Source: JADGGV01 sp035715725
Lineage (GTDB): Bacteria > Gemmatimonadota > Gemmatimonadetes > Longimicrobiales > RSA9
Length of the DNA: 64,000 bases
NCBI GenBank assembly: GCA_035715725.1
Contig: DASTKT010000099.1
Span: 1-64,000 of the forward strand
Reading direction: 5' to 3'
Under the pieces are notes generated by a model. That model had not been told where the DNA came from, ran no database searches, and saw only the letters and a list, made by a program, of their open reading frames with translations. Both the position numbers and the translations under genes were made by a program. Below, piece after piece: positions 23,878 through 32,368 of the stretch; positions within the stretch are counted from its first letter, which is position 1; each line of letters begins with the position of its first letter.

Positions 23878-24627
23878 CTACCGCGAGGCCATCCGGTCCA
23901 GGAACTCGCGCTCGGCCGCGGTGAGCGCCGCCGGCCCACCCTCGCGCAGCTTCGCGAGCACACGCTCCGCCTCGGCCCGGTTCACCTCGTGGAGCTGGTC
24001 CAGGCGGATCGACTGCCACCGGTCCACGGTCTGCCGGGAGGTGAACAGCCCGCGCACGGCGGTCCGCGAGCCCGGAGCCGAGCGCCGCCGGCCGAGCCAG
24101 ACCACGTACAGCCAGCCCGCGAGGATGCCGCCCAGGTGCGCGAAGTGGGCCGTCCCCGCCCCGGCGCCCGTGAAGCCCGAGAAAATCGACAGCGCGGCGA
24201 GCCCCACCACCATCATCCGCGCGCCCACCGGCACGATTCCCCAGATGTAGATCCGGTCCTCCGGCCAGAAGCGCGCGTAGCCGGCCAGGACGCCCAGGAT
24301 CGCGCCGGAGGCGCCCACCACCGACGCGTACGGCGCCAGCACGAAGGTGAGCACGGCGCCGCCCAGCCCGCTCAGCAGGTAGAGCAGCGCGAAGCGCCTT
24401 CCCCCGAGCCGCGCCTCCAGGCGGGGGCCGAAGAAGTACAGCCCCAGCATGTTGAGGAGCAGGTGCATCGGGCTGCCGTGCAGGAACGCATACGTGACCA
24501 GCGTCCATGGCCGATGCAGCACGGCGGCGGGAACCAGCGCCAGCGAGGCGTAGAGATCCGGCGCCACGAAGCTGGCCACGAAGAACGCCACATTGGCGGT
24601 GAGCAGGCCCATGACCCAGGGTGTCAC
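23878..24627 (-). CDS. Rhomboid-family intramembrane serine protease
   Basis: 249 residues from a GTG at 24627 (AGGAGTG upstream). Six transmembrane helices occupy residues 1-185. The rhomboid signature is complete: HGSPMHLLLNMLGLYFFGP (H55, N59), VVGASGAILGVLAGY with nucleophile Ser107, and HFAHLGGILAGWLY with catalytic His164. After the membrane core comes a ~65-residue soluble tail (DQLHEVNRAEAERVLAKLRE, LTAAEREFLDRMASR) that matches the DUF-type C-terminal tail common in bacterial rhomboids. It cleaves membrane proteins inside the bilayer; substrates are unknown. Confidence 0.92.
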   Translation of the reverse strand: MTPWVMGLLTANVAFFVASFVAPDLYASLALVPAAVLHRPWTLVTYAFLHGSPMHLLLNMLGLYFFGPRLEARLGGRRFALLYLLSGLGGAVLTFVLAPYASVVGASGAILGVLAGYARFWPEDRIYIWGIVPVGARMMVVGLAALSIFSGFTGAGAGTAHFAHLGGILAGWLYVVWLGRRRSAPGSRTAVRGLFTSRQTVDRWQSIRLDQLHEVNRAEAERVLAKLREGGPAALTAAEREFLDRMASR

Positions 24628-25103
24628 GGATCACTCCTGGTGCGGCGCCGACCGTCTCCAGCGGTTCGGCTCCATCGGACGCCGGGGCGCGAGCGCTTCC
24701 GGGACGCGTGCGGCTCGAGGCGAGACACGATACGGTCTGGCTGAGTGGGTGACGAGAACGAAACGGCCGGCGATCGGGCCGCAATGTGCACCGCCGCGCG
24801 GACCGGCGGCAAGCGGCTCGCCGGTCCCGACGACGTGTCAAGCCGACTCGACGCCGCTCGCCTGGCGGTGTGCGGTCGGCAGCGCATCGAGAGAGACCGT
24901 CGGAGCCGGCCGCCGACCACCCGCCTGGACGCCCGCTCCCCGTTGACTCCGGTCCCCCGAGCGCGCACCGTGAGCGGCCTCGCCGCGCCGCCGGTCCGTC
25001 CGCGCGGCCCCGGGGAGGGGCCGACCGATCGACCACCCGCGCCGCGCCGCTGCCCGCGCCCACCCCGGCGCCGCGCAATCCGAGCACCAGGAAGGAGCAG
25101 CCG
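24628..25103. other. Intergenic region between divergent rhomboid and serine-hydrolase genes
   Basis: 476 bases with open frames on both strands but no similarity or ribosome site until GGAAGGAGC before 25104. Nothing recognisable was found. Confidence 0.4.
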
Positions 25104-26393
25104 ATGACGCGCCCGCCGCGTGATGACGCGCCCGACGCGAGCCCGCCGCCCGAGCCCACGGCGATCGACCGCCGCCGCTGGCTCGTCGCCTCCGGCACGC
25201 TGCTCCTGGGCGCCTGCGCCCCCGCGACACTGCCGGCCTCGCCCGGCTCGCCCGCGGCGGCGGGAAGCGCGACGCCGGGTGCCGCCGCGGACGCCCGTCC
25301 GCCGCTCGACGGCGGCGAGCCGGACATCCCCCGGCTGCTCCGCCTCGCCTCCGTTCCCGGGCTGTCGCTCGCGGTCGTGGGGCGCGGGGAACCCACGCTG
25401 CGCGGGTTCGGCGTGCGCCGGGCCGGGACCGGGGAGGAGGTGACGGCGGATACCGTGTTCGAGGCGGCGTCGCTCAGCAAGCCGGTGTTCGCGTACCTGG
25501 TGCTGCGCCTGGAGAGCGAGGGCGTGCTCGACCTGGACCGGCCGCTGCGGGAGTACCTGCCGCTCCCCGATCCCTCGGACGGGCGCGCGGCGGGGATCAC
25601 GGCGCGGCATGCGCTGAGCCACACCACCGGGTGGACGGAGTGGCGCTTCGAGCGGGGCGAGCCGCTCACGACGCGGTTCGCGCCCGGCGCGAGGTTCTCC
25701 TACTCGGGGGAGGGATACTACTTCCTCCAGCGCGTCGTCGAGCACGTGACGGGGAAGGGGATCGCGCGGCTGGCGCGGGAGCGCGTGCTCGAGCCGCTCG
25801 GGATGCGCAGCAGCGGCTACATCTGGCGCCCCGGAATGGACGCGGCGCTGGCCACCCCGCACACCGACCGCGGCGAGCCGAAGGAGAGCAACGGCGTGCG
25901 CACCGGGCGGGAGTTCCACCAGGTCGCCGGGCGCACGGGCGCGGCGGTCGAGGACTGGACGGGCGAGGACGTGGAGCGCGAGCTGCCGCGGGTGGAGCCG
26001 TCGATGCCGGTGGTCCCCGTGAACCTCCCGCCCAACGTCGCCTGGAGCTTCCTGACGACGGCGCGCGACTACGCCGCCTTCGTGCGCCACCTCCTGGGCG
26101 CGCCCGGTGCGCCGCCTGGCGGCCGCGCCGTGCTGGACCGCATGACCGCGCCGCAGGTGACGATCAACGAGGCGGTGCGCTGGGGGCTCGGGCTCGGCCT
26201 GGAGACGGTGGACGGGCGGCCGCTCTTCTGGCACTGGGGCGACAACCCCGGCTTCAAGAACTTCGTCGTGGGCGACGCGGCGGCGGGAAGCGCCGTCGTC
26301 GCCTTCACGAACGGCGACGGAGGGATGAAGGTCTACGAGCGCGTGGTGCGGGCGCTCACCGGCGCGGACCACCCGGCGTTCCTCTGGATCTGA
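25104..26393 (+). CDS. Serine hydrolase lipoprotein of the beta-lactamase/PBP fold
   Basis: 429 residues from the ATG at 25104 with AGGAAGGAGC upstream. The N-terminus mixes a twin-arginine-like DRRRWLVASGTLLLGAC with a lipobox, Cys38 being lipidated. Active-site motifs of the class C/family XII fold are present: S-L-S-K (Ser123, Lys126), Y-S-G at 200-202 and an H-W-G triad near the C-terminus (FWHWGDNPGFKNF). SAxTTARDYAAF before it is typical. Such enzymes hydrolyse esters, peptides or D-amino-acid amides; they are seldom true beta-lactamases. A second member lies at 36321. Confidence 0.88.
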   Translation: MTRPPRDDAPDASPPPEPTAIDRRRWLVASGTLLLGACAPATLPASPGSPAAAGSATPGAAADARPPLDGGEPDIPRLLRLASVPGLSLAVVGRGEPTLRGFGVRRAGTGEEVTADTVFEAASLSKPVFAYLVLRLESEGVLDLDRPLREYLPLPDPSDGRAAGITARHALSHTTGWTEWRFERGEPLTTRFAPGARFSYSGEGYYFLQRVVEHVTGKGIARLARERVLEPLGMRSSGYIWRPGMDAALATPHTDRGEPKESNGVRTGREFHQVAGRTGAAVEDWTGEDVERELPRVEPSMPVVPVNLPPNVAWSFLTTARDYAAFVRHLLGAPGAPPGGRAVLDRMTAPQVTINEAVRWGLGLGLETVDGRPLFWHWGDNPGFKNFVVGDAAAGSAVVAFTNGDGGMKVYERVVRALTGADHPAFLWI

Positions 26394-26506
26394 CCCGAGG
26401 CTCGCGGCGGCCCGTTCGGTCTCCGCTCCCGCCCGCTTCCGCTGCCGGCCCGATCGGAGCCGGCGCGGTCCATCGACCCGGCGACGTCGCCGCCTGCTCC
26501 CGCCCG

Positions 26507-26535
26507 TTGCGCGGCGCCAGTTCTCTGACTACAGT
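26507..26535 (+). promoter_or_regulatory. Predicted leaderless promoter of MarR-GNAT gene
   Basis: TTGCGC (26507-26512), 17 bases, then TACAGT (26530-26535). The expected start point, about seven bases after the -10, falls on the A of the ATG at 26542, and there is no separate ribosome site, so the message is probably leaderless. Confidence 0.5.
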
Positions 26536-26542
26536 CAGAGAA
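26521..26542. promoter_or_regulatory. MarR operator overlapping -10 and start codon
   Basis: TTCTCTGACT (26521-26530) and AGTCAGAGAA (26533-26542) are perfect complements with a two-base spacer. The palindrome covers the predicted -10 box and reaches the first base of the start codon, so binding of the encoded MarR domain would block its own transcription. Confidence 0.75.
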
Positions 26543-27438
26543 TGACGGCCGAGCACATTGCCGCGGTGCGGCGCTTCAACCGACTCGTGACGCAGCGCGT
26601 GGGGGCGCTGGAGGACGACTTCCTCGGGCGGAAGCGACCCCTGGGGCAGTCGCGCGTGCTCTTCGAGATCGGGGCGGAGGGCGCGGAGCTGCGAGACCTG
26701 CGCGGGCGGCTCGGGCTCGACTCCGGGTACCTCACGCGTGTGGTCCAGGCGCTGGCCGCGGCCGGCCTGGTCGACATCGAGCCGGCCCCGGAGGACGAGC
26801 GGGTGCGGCGCGTCCGCCTCACGCCGGCCGGGCTGGCGGAGGTCGGGGAGATGGATCGCCGGTCCGACGTGGGGGCGGCGGCGATCCTCGAGCCGCTGAG
26901 CGACGTGCAGCGGGAGCGGCTGGTGACGGCGATGGCGGAAGTGCACCGGCTGCTCCTGGCGGCGGGCGTGCGGATCGAGCGGGTCCACCCGGAGAGCCGC
27001 GACGCGCGGTGGTGCCTGGAGCGGTACTACGCCGAGCTGGACCGCCGCTTCGAGTCGGGGTTCGATCCGGGGGCGAGCCTTCCCGCACCGGCATCCGAGC
27101 TGATCCCTCCGCGCGGCGCGTTCCTCGTCGCCACCGTCGACGGGCGGGCGGTGGGGTGCGGGGCGGTGAAGGTGATCGGGCCGGGCGTGGGGTCGATCAA
27201 GCGGATGTGGATCTCCGAGGAGATGCGGGGGCTCGGGGTGGGCCGGCGGATCCTCGCCGCGCTCGAGGAGCACGCCGCGCGGCTCGGCCTGGCGACGCTG
27301 CGGCTCGAGACCAACCGGTCGCTGCGCGAGGCGATCGGGCTGTACACCGCGTGCGGGTACCGGGAAGTCGCTCCGTTCAACGACGATCCGTACGCCGATC
27401 ACTGGTTCGAGAAGCGGCTGGAGAACGTGCCCGCGTAG
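26542..27438 (+). CDS. MarR-type regulator fused to GNAT acetyltransferase
   Basis: 298 residues. Residues 1-140 are a MarR winged helix (VRRFNRLVTQRVGALEDDFL, LGQSRVLFEIG, LRGRLGLDSGYLTRVVQALA, EDERVRRVRLTPAGLAEV). Residues ~150-298 are a GNAT fold with the acetyl-CoA loop MRGLGVGRRILAALEEHA and LETNRSLREAIGLYTACGYRE. This fusion is known across bacteria; it probably acetylates a toxic amine or antibiotic while sensing it, but the ligand is unknown. Control looks autogenous through the palindrome at its start. Confidence 0.92.
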   Translation: MTAEHIAAVRRFNRLVTQRVGALEDDFLGRKRPLGQSRVLFEIGAEGAELRDLRGRLGLDSGYLTRVVQALAAAGLVDIEPAPEDERVRRVRLTPAGLAEVGEMDRRSDVGAAAILEPLSDVQRERLVTAMAEVHRLLLAAGVRIERVHPESRDARWCLERYYAELDRRFESGFDPGASLPAPASELIPPRGAFLVATVDGRAVGCGAVKVIGPGVGSIKRMWISEEMRGLGVGRRILAALEEHAARLGLATLRLETNRSLREAIGLYTACGYREVAPFNDDPYADHWFEKRLENVPA

Positions 27439-27533
27439 CCGACCGGGTTCGCGGAGACGACCAGGATTCCGACGCCTCCATGCGGGACGGCGGCAGCCCG
27501 TCACGACGAACCCTTCGCCACCTCGAGGCGACC

Positions 27534-28097
27534 ATGGACTACGATCCCGCGCTCGCCAGGGCGATCCTGACCCGCACGCCGGACCTCCTGCGCACCTGGC
27601 TCCCCGGCCTTCCGGCGGAATGGCTGGATGCGCCGGAGGGGCCGGGCGCGTGGAGCCCCAGAGACGTCGCCTGCCATCTGGCCGACCTCGAGGGCGACGG
27701 GTGGCTGCCGCGCGTTCGGATCATCCTCGAGCATGGCACGGCACGGCCGTTCGTCGGGATCGAGCGGGAGCGGTTCCGCGAGCGTTTCGCCGGCGCGCCG
27801 CTGGGCGCGGTGCTGGACGAGTTCGCGGCGGCGCGGGCCAGGAACATCGAGGCGCTGGACGGCCTGGGGCTGGACCCGGCGCTGCTGGCGACGCGGGGGC
27901 GTCATCCCGTCTTCGGCGAGGTGACCCTCGCCCAACTCCTCAGCACCTGGGTCGTGCACGACCTGACGCACCTCGCGCAGATCAGCCGCGCGTTGGCGGC
28001 GCAATACCGCGAGGCGGTCGGGCCGTGGATCCAGAACCTCTCGGTGCTGCGCGCCAGGGGCTCGGCGGACGAGAGGGCGCCACGCGCCGGCGGGTGA
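27534..28097 (+). CDS. DinB-fold metal-binding protein
   Basis: 187 residues from the ATG at 27534 (weak GAGGCG upstream). The four-helix DinB/YfiT fold is indicated by the three-histidine metal site: H48 in DVACHLADLE, and H142 and H146 in WVVHDLTHLAQISRAL. Members act as thiol-dependent transferases or have unknown roles in stress responses. The last 116 bases overlap antisense the end of the membrane-protein gene on the other strand, so one of the two C-termini (here Gly/Arg-rich) is likely unstructured. Confidence 0.88.
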   Translation: MDYDPALARAILTRTPDLLRTWLPGLPAEWLDAPEGPGAWSPRDVACHLADLEGDGWLPRVRIILEHGTARPFVGIERERFRERFAGAPLGAVLDEFAAARARNIEALDGLGLDPALLATRGRHPVFGEVTLAQLLSTWVVHDLTHLAQISRALAAQYREAVGPWIQNLSVLRARGSADERAPRAGG

Positions 28098-28542
28098 GGC
28101 CCCGGGACGAGCCGGGGCCGTCGGCCCGCAGCTCGCCATGGGATCCGGCCGCCGCCGGGGCGCCGCCGCGCGGCGCGCGCGCCGCGGCGACCAGCCCGGC
28201 CGCCAGAACGATCACGATCGCGATGTGATAGATGACGTCGGGCACGGTGCGCGGCCCGATCCCGACGATGATCGTGAAGATCCCGACGAGAGTGGCCAGG
28301 AGCGCGAACGCCTGCGCGCCCAGCGCGAGGCCGCGCGTCCAGCCGGGCCGCGCCCATGTCGCGACGAGCGCGCCGATCAGGACGATCGCGATGATGCTTT
28401 CGGCCCGCATCGCGGCGCGGTGCTCGCCACCGCGCACGAGGAGGCCGGCGTGGATCGATGCCGCGACGACGTAGGTCAGCGCCTCGCCCGCGAGGAAGGT
28501 GCGCAGCGTGCCACGCCGGCCGGAAGTCATCGTCGCGCTCAT
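27982..28542 (-). CDS. Small membrane protein with disordered C-terminal tail
   Basis: 186 residues. Four hydrophobic helices within the first 120 residues (EALTYVVAASIHAGLLV, AESIIAIVLIGALVATW, GAQAFALLATLVGIFTIIVG, DVIYHIAIVIVLAAGLVAAA), then a 65-residue Arg/Pro/Gly-rich tail that overlaps the convergent DinB gene. It starts 15 bases after the stop of the membrane gene at 28558 and shares its TetR-controlled promoter. The family was not recognised. Confidence 0.75.
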   Translation of the reverse strand: MSATMTSGRRGTLRTFLAGEALTYVVAASIHAGLLVRGGEHRAAMRAESIIAIVLIGALVATWARPGWTRGLALGAQAFALLATLVGIFTIIVGIGPRTVPDVIYHIAIVIVLAAGLVAAARAPRGGAPAAAGSHGELRADGPGSSRGLTRRRVAPSRPPSPWRAAPRGSGSTARPPRGIAPPTRG

Positions 28543-28557
28543 CGACCCGTTCGTCGC

Positions 28558-28962
28558 CTACGCCGCCGGCTGAGATGCGACGGCGTCGGCGCCGCGCGCG
28601 CCCGAGGCGAGCAGCGGCCTGGCGAGCCGGTCCGCGATCCCCATGGCGGCGAGTCCCACCACGAGGTGGAGCACCCGGACGATCCAGTGCGCCGCCCCCG
28701 GGAGCAGGCTCATCTGGCCCATGCCGAGCGCCGGCAGGAGGATCACCCACGCGACTCCGAGCGCGCCGAGCCCCGGGCGGACGCGGGCGCCGATGGCGAG
28801 GCCGGCGAGGACCAGCAGGCCGAGGGTGAACAGGCCGCCGACCGCCATGTGCAGCGGGATCAGTGCCACGGCGTGACCCGACCAGAAGACGAGCCCGAGG
28901 ACGATCTGGGCGAGCCCCGTGAGGCGGACGACCCAGCGTGCAATGTTGGTGGCGACGCGCAT
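28558..28962 (-). CDS. Four-helix membrane protein
   Basis: 134 residues from the ATG at 28962; the longer open frame upstream overlaps the promoter and is not used. Four transmembrane segments fill the protein (ARWVVRLTGLAQIVLGLVFW, GGLFTLGLLVLAGLAIGAR, LGALGVAWVILLPALGMGQ, WIVRVLHLVVGLAAMGIADR). No catalytic motif is visible. It is the first gene of a two-gene unit placed directly downstream of a TetR gene and an operator/promoter, so it probably responds to whatever that regulator senses. Confidence 0.78.
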   Translation of the reverse strand: MRVATNIARWVVRLTGLAQIVLGLVFWSGHAVALIPLHMAVGGLFTLGLLVLAGLAIGARVRPGLGALGVAWVILLPALGMGQMSLLPGAAHWIVRVLHLVVGLAAMGIADRLARPLLASGARGADAVASQPAA

Positions 28963-29043
28963 GTGTGACGGTCTCCGGGGTTCGAGGCGGCGTGTGCGGC
29001 GCGCGGCCCGCGCCGCGCGCGGCACCGCTCCGTACGTCCGGTG

Positions 29044-29072
29044 ATTGTACTGAGAGTACAAACAAATGACAA
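29044..29072 (-). promoter_or_regulatory. Near-consensus sigma70-type promoter
   Basis: On the minus strand TTGTCA (29072-29067), 17 bases, TACAAT (29049-29044): five of six consensus bases in each box at ideal spacing. It reads toward the membrane gene starting at 28962, leaving a leader of about 75 bases. Confidence 0.75.
29045..29061. promoter_or_regulatory. Operator palindrome over the -10 box
   Basis: TTGTACT (29045-29051) and AGTACAA (29055-29061) are perfect complements with a three-base spacer. It overlaps the -10 box of the promoter above and is the probable binding site of the TetR protein encoded just upstream (29161-29835). Confidence 0.7.
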
Positions 29073-29111
29073 GGCAGGTGCCGGCCGAACCCCGGGATCA
29101 CCGCCGACCGG

Positions 29112-29193
29112 CTGGAGCGCTACGGCCGAGCGCGCGGGCGGCGGGCGCGCGCCTGGAGCGCTACGGTCGCGCGCGTGGGCGGCGGGCGCGCGC
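29112..29193. repeat. 41-bp tandem duplication across the end of the TetR gene
   Basis: Two adjacent 41-base units (29112-29152 and 29153-29193) begin with CTGGAGCGCTACGG and differ at only a few positions. The second unit contains the TetR stop codon (29161-29163), so the Arg-rich C-terminus of the regulator lies in the duplicated DNA. Confidence 0.7.
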
Positions 29194-29835
29194 CGCGCGC
29201 CGAAAGCGCACGGGCTCGCCGCCGTCGAGTCCCAGCGCCTTGCCGGCGAGCTGATGCGCGACGGGCGCGACCGCATCGAAGCTGCGCTCGCCGCCCGCCA
29301 TGGCCTCGAACCCTTCCGGCGAGACGATCGCGAAGAGCGCCGCCGTCGCGGCGTCGACGTCGAGGCTCGCGTCAGGGCGGCTCGCGGCCACGCGGGAAGC
29401 GATCTGGCGCAGCCCTTCGCGGCGCCGGCCCTCCCGCGCGTGCCACACGCTGGCGAAGGCCGGATCGAGCGCGGCGAGGCCCTGCAGGCGGCGGATCACG
29501 AGGCGGTCCGCCTGCCATGCCTCCGCCACGACGCTCACGAACTCGGCGAGCGCCGCCGCGGCGTCGTCGAGGCCGAGGGCGGCGGCGAGACGCGGCACGC
29601 CGGTCCTGACGATCTCGAGCGAGTCGAAGACCGCCTCGATCAATCCCGTCTTGGAGCCGAACTGGTAGTAGACGGTCATGCGTGCGACGCCGGCCTGCGC
29701 CGCCACCGCGTCGATGGTGAACGCGTCGATCCCGCCGGCCGCGCTCAGGATCTCGCGCGCCGCGGCGACGATGCGGCCGCGCGTCTCCTCGCTCGCGGCC
29801 TGTCGCGCGCCCATGCTGTACTTCCGTGGAGACAT
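29161..29835 (-). CDS. TetR/AcrR-family transcriptional regulator
   Basis: 224 residues. Helix-turn-helix at residues 18-63 (ETRGRIVAAAREILSAAGGI, AVAAQAGVARMTVYYQFGSK), then a helical ligand domain with FVSVVAEAWQADRLVIRRL. The last 15 residues are a basic Arg/Ala-Arg-Pro tail encoded in a tandem duplication. It is on the same strand as, and immediately upstream of, the promoter/operator that drives two small membrane proteins, which makes it their likely repressor. Confidence 0.9.
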   Translation of the reverse strand: MSPRKYSMGARQAASEETRGRIVAAAREILSAAGGIDAFTIDAVAAQAGVARMTVYYQFGSKTGLIEAVFDSLEIVRTGVPRLAAALGLDDAAAALAEFVSVVAEAWQADRLVIRRLQGLAALDPAFASVWHAREGRRREGLRQIASRVAASRPDASLDVDAATAALFAIVSPEGFEAMAGGERSFDAVAPVAHQLAGKALGLDGGEPVRFRRAARARRPRARP

Positions 29836-30053
29836 CAGCCGCGAGGAGGTAGGAAGCTGGTCACGATGGCGCGTGGCGGGTGGCGGTGCGCCGCGGAGCC
29901 ATGCGGCCCGGGGTCCCGGCGCCGCACTGGAATACTCGGCGCGCGGATCGGCGAGAGCAACTCCCGGCTCGCTCCGGCTGCCGCGCGACCGTCCTCGTGG
30001 TCGGTGAGGTCTGCCAGGGACGCGAGGGGAATCGAGGCGCCGGCGCGGTCCGC

Positions 30054-32348
30054 TCAGGCCAGGTTCATCCGCGCGAGCAGCGCCCTGAAGCGGGGGTGGG
30101 AGCGCAGCGGGGCGAAGAGGAACGATCCCTTGATCGCGTACACGGCGCCGGCGCGTTCGTCGAAGGCTCGCTCCAGGAGGTCGATGGCGCGGTCGTGGTC
30201 GCCGAGGCCGGTGTGGACGTAGGCCACGTGGTAGTGCGCGACGAAGGCGGTCGCGGCCCGCTCCTCGAGCCGGCGCAGGATGTCGCGGGCCTCATCGATG
30301 CGGCCGACGAGGGCGAGGGCCTGGCCGAGCTGGCCGAGCCAGAGCGGGTTGCCCGACGAGATGGCGACGGCGCGCTCGAGATGGCTCAGGCCCTCGTCGC
30401 GCTTTCCCTGCTTGAAGAGCGCCCAGCCGAGCGTGGCGTGGATCCGGTCGTAGCCGGGGTCGAGCTCGAGGGCGCGGGCGGCCTCGGTCGCGGCCTCGTC
30501 GTGCCGGCCGGCGCGGATGAGCGTGGTGGCGAGGTCGACGCGATGGGCGAGGGGGTCGAGCTCCTGCGCGCGCCGATGGAGTGAGAGCGCGTCGTCGTAG
30601 CGCTCGAGCGCGTCGCACATGCGGCCGTAGAGGTCGTAGGCGTCGGCGCCGCTGGGGGACAGCTCGATGGCGCGGCGGAACTCGGCCTCGGCGCCCGCCC
30701 AATCGAGTTCCCAGAGCGACTTGAAGTAGGCCACCGTGCAGTGCGTCTCGCCGAGCTCGGGGCCGAGGCGGAGCGCATGCGCGGCGGCCTCGCGTCCGTG
30801 GCGACGCGCGACGTCCGGCGCCAGCCAGCCGTTCTCCGCCATCTCGCCGTAGGCCATGGCACTGCTGGCGTACGCCAGGGCGTAGGTCGGGTCGCTGGCG
30901 ACGGCGCGGTCGAAGTACTCGAGCGCGCGCCGCATGGCGGCCGGTGTATAGCGGATGTACCAGTGGCGGCCCTTGAGGTAGAGCTGGTAGGCCTCGAGGC
31001 TGCTCGTCGGCTCCGTCCGGATGCGGGACCTCTCGTCGGCCGAGAGCTCGGCCTCGAGCGCGCCCGCGATCTGGAGCGCGACGTCGGTCTGGATCGCGAA
31101 GATGTCCGTGAGCTGCCGGTCGTAGGTCTCCGCCCAGAGGCATCGGTCCGTCCCGGCATCGACGAGCTGCGCGACGATCCGCACCCGGTCCGCGACGCGG
31201 CGCACGCTCCCCGCCAGCAGGGTCCCCACCTCCAGTGCCGCCGCGATCTCCCGCAGGCTCCGCTCCCGGCCCTTGAACGGCATCACCGACGCGCGGGAGA
31301 TCACGCTGAGCGCGCCGATCCTGGACAGGTGGGCGATCACGTCCTCCGTGATCCCGTCGGCGAAGTACTCGTTCTCCGGATCCGCACTCAGGTTGACGAA
31401 CGGCAGCACGGCGACCGAGCGCGGCCTCGGCCCGACCGCGGCGGGCGGACCGAGCACCTCGTCGCCACCGACCGACTCGGGCCGGTCGGCGGGAGCGGGC
31501 GCTTGCTCGACCGCAGCGGCGAGCGGCCGCGCAGGCGGGGCGCGCAGCTCGGCGACGAGCCCGCGCAGCTCGGCGTCGGGCGCGAGGCCCAGCTCCTCCT
31601 CCAGCAAGCGCGTGTGCTGGCGCGCCTGCCGCAGCGCGGCGGCGCGGTCGCCGCTGCGGTCGAGCGCGCGCAGCAGGCGCAGCGCGATGCGCGAGCTGTA
31701 CGGGTCGTGCGCGGCGAGGGCGCGCCACCACCGGACGGCGTCGGCCATCGCACCGTCGCGTTCGGCGCCTTCGGCGAGCGCCTCGAGCGCGCGGGCCCGC
31801 TCCCGCGCGAGGCGCTCGCGCTGGGCATCCACCCAGCGCTCGAGCTCGTCGGCATCGGTCAGGAAGAAGCCGTCGAGAAACGGTGCGGCGTGCAGCTCGA
31901 CGGCGCGCTGCCACTCGCCGCGACCCAGTGCGTCGAGGAACTCCCAGGCATCGCTGGGGAGCCGCTCCGGGTTGAGCCGCAGGTCGTCGCCGATCGCGAT
32001 CAGCGCCTCGCCGCCCACCGCCTGGTTGATGCGGTAGACGGAGTCCGAGAGCAGATGGCGCGCGCGCTCGGGATCGGCGTCGGGCCAGAGATAGCCGATC
32101 AGCTTGTCGCGCGTGAGGCCGCGCTGGCGGGCGAGTGCGAGGAGCGCGAGGAGCGCGAGCCGCCGCCGCTGCACCGGCCGACCGGTGACCGGGCCGTCGG
32201 GCCCGTCGATGGACGCACCGCCGAACAGCTTGAGCCGGAACAAGATGGCGTCGGGCGAGAGGGAGGCGAGACCGGGACGACGGCCGGGCGATGCCGGCGT
32301 TGCAATGTGTCTCCGCACGAAGGACAGCGGCAAGGTTGGCCGCGTCAT
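30054..32348 (-). CDS. OmpR-type HTH / BTAD / TPR transcriptional regulator
   Basis: Up to 764 residues. Residues ~36-130 form a winged helix (LFRLKLFGGASIDGPDGPV, RRRLALLALLAL, LWPDADPERARHLLSDSVYR); ~135-275 is a bacterial transcriptional activator (BTAD) domain. Next comes the FlgO-like block common in these proteins (RSVAVLPFVNLSADPENEYF, ADGITEDVIAHLS, LLAGSVRR), then TPR repeats to the C-terminus (DPTYALAYASSAMAYGEMAE, ELDPGYDRIHATLGWALFKQ). Proteins of this build are abundant in Gemmatimonadota and are thought to be signal-integrating activators. The start is uncertain: the ATG at 32348 is only 20 bases from the divergent gene at 32369, so translation may begin further in, nearer the winged helix. 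Confidence 0.85.
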   Translation of the reverse strand: MTRPTLPLSFVRRHIATPASPGRRPGLASLSPDAILFRLKLFGGASIDGPDGPVTGRPVQRRRLALLALLALARQRGLTRDKLIGYLWPDADPERARHLLSDSVYRINQAVGGEALIAIGDDLRLNPERLPSDAWEFLDALGRGEWQRAVELHAAPFLDGFFLTDADELERWVDAQRERLARERARALEALAEGAERDGAMADAVRWWRALAAHDPYSSRIALRLLRALDRSGDRAAALRQARQHTRLLEEELGLAPDAELRGLVAELRAPPARPLAAAVEQAPAPADRPESVGGDEVLGPPAAVGPRPRSVAVLPFVNLSADPENEYFADGITEDVIAHLSRIGALSVISRASVMPFKGRERSLREIAAALEVGTLLAGSVRRVADRVRIVAQLVDAGTDRCLWAETYDRQLTDIFAIQTDVALQIAGALEAELSADERSRIRTEPTSSLEAYQLYLKGRHWYIRYTPAAMRRALEYFDRAVASDPTYALAYASSAMAYGEMAENGWLAPDVARRHGREAAAHALRLGPELGETHCTVAYFKSLWELDWAGAEAEFRRAIELSPSGADAYDLYGRMCDALERYDDALSLHRRAQELDPLAHRVDLATTLIRAGRHDEAATEAARALELDPGYDRIHATLGWALFKQGKRDEGLSHLERAVAISSGNPLWLGQLGQALALVGRIDEARDILRRLEERAATAFVAHYHVAYVHTGLGDHDRAIDLLERAFDERAGAVYAIKGSFLFAPLRSHPRFRALLARMNLA

Positions 32349-32368
32349 CCCAACACCAAGGAGACCTC

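Noticed and set aside
22148..25669. 1173-residue minus-strand ORF spanning several genes
   Set aside because: Only its last ~268 codons (DUF4239) are meaningful; the upstream part overlaps the DUF2269-like, rhomboid and hydrolase genes in a low-information frame.
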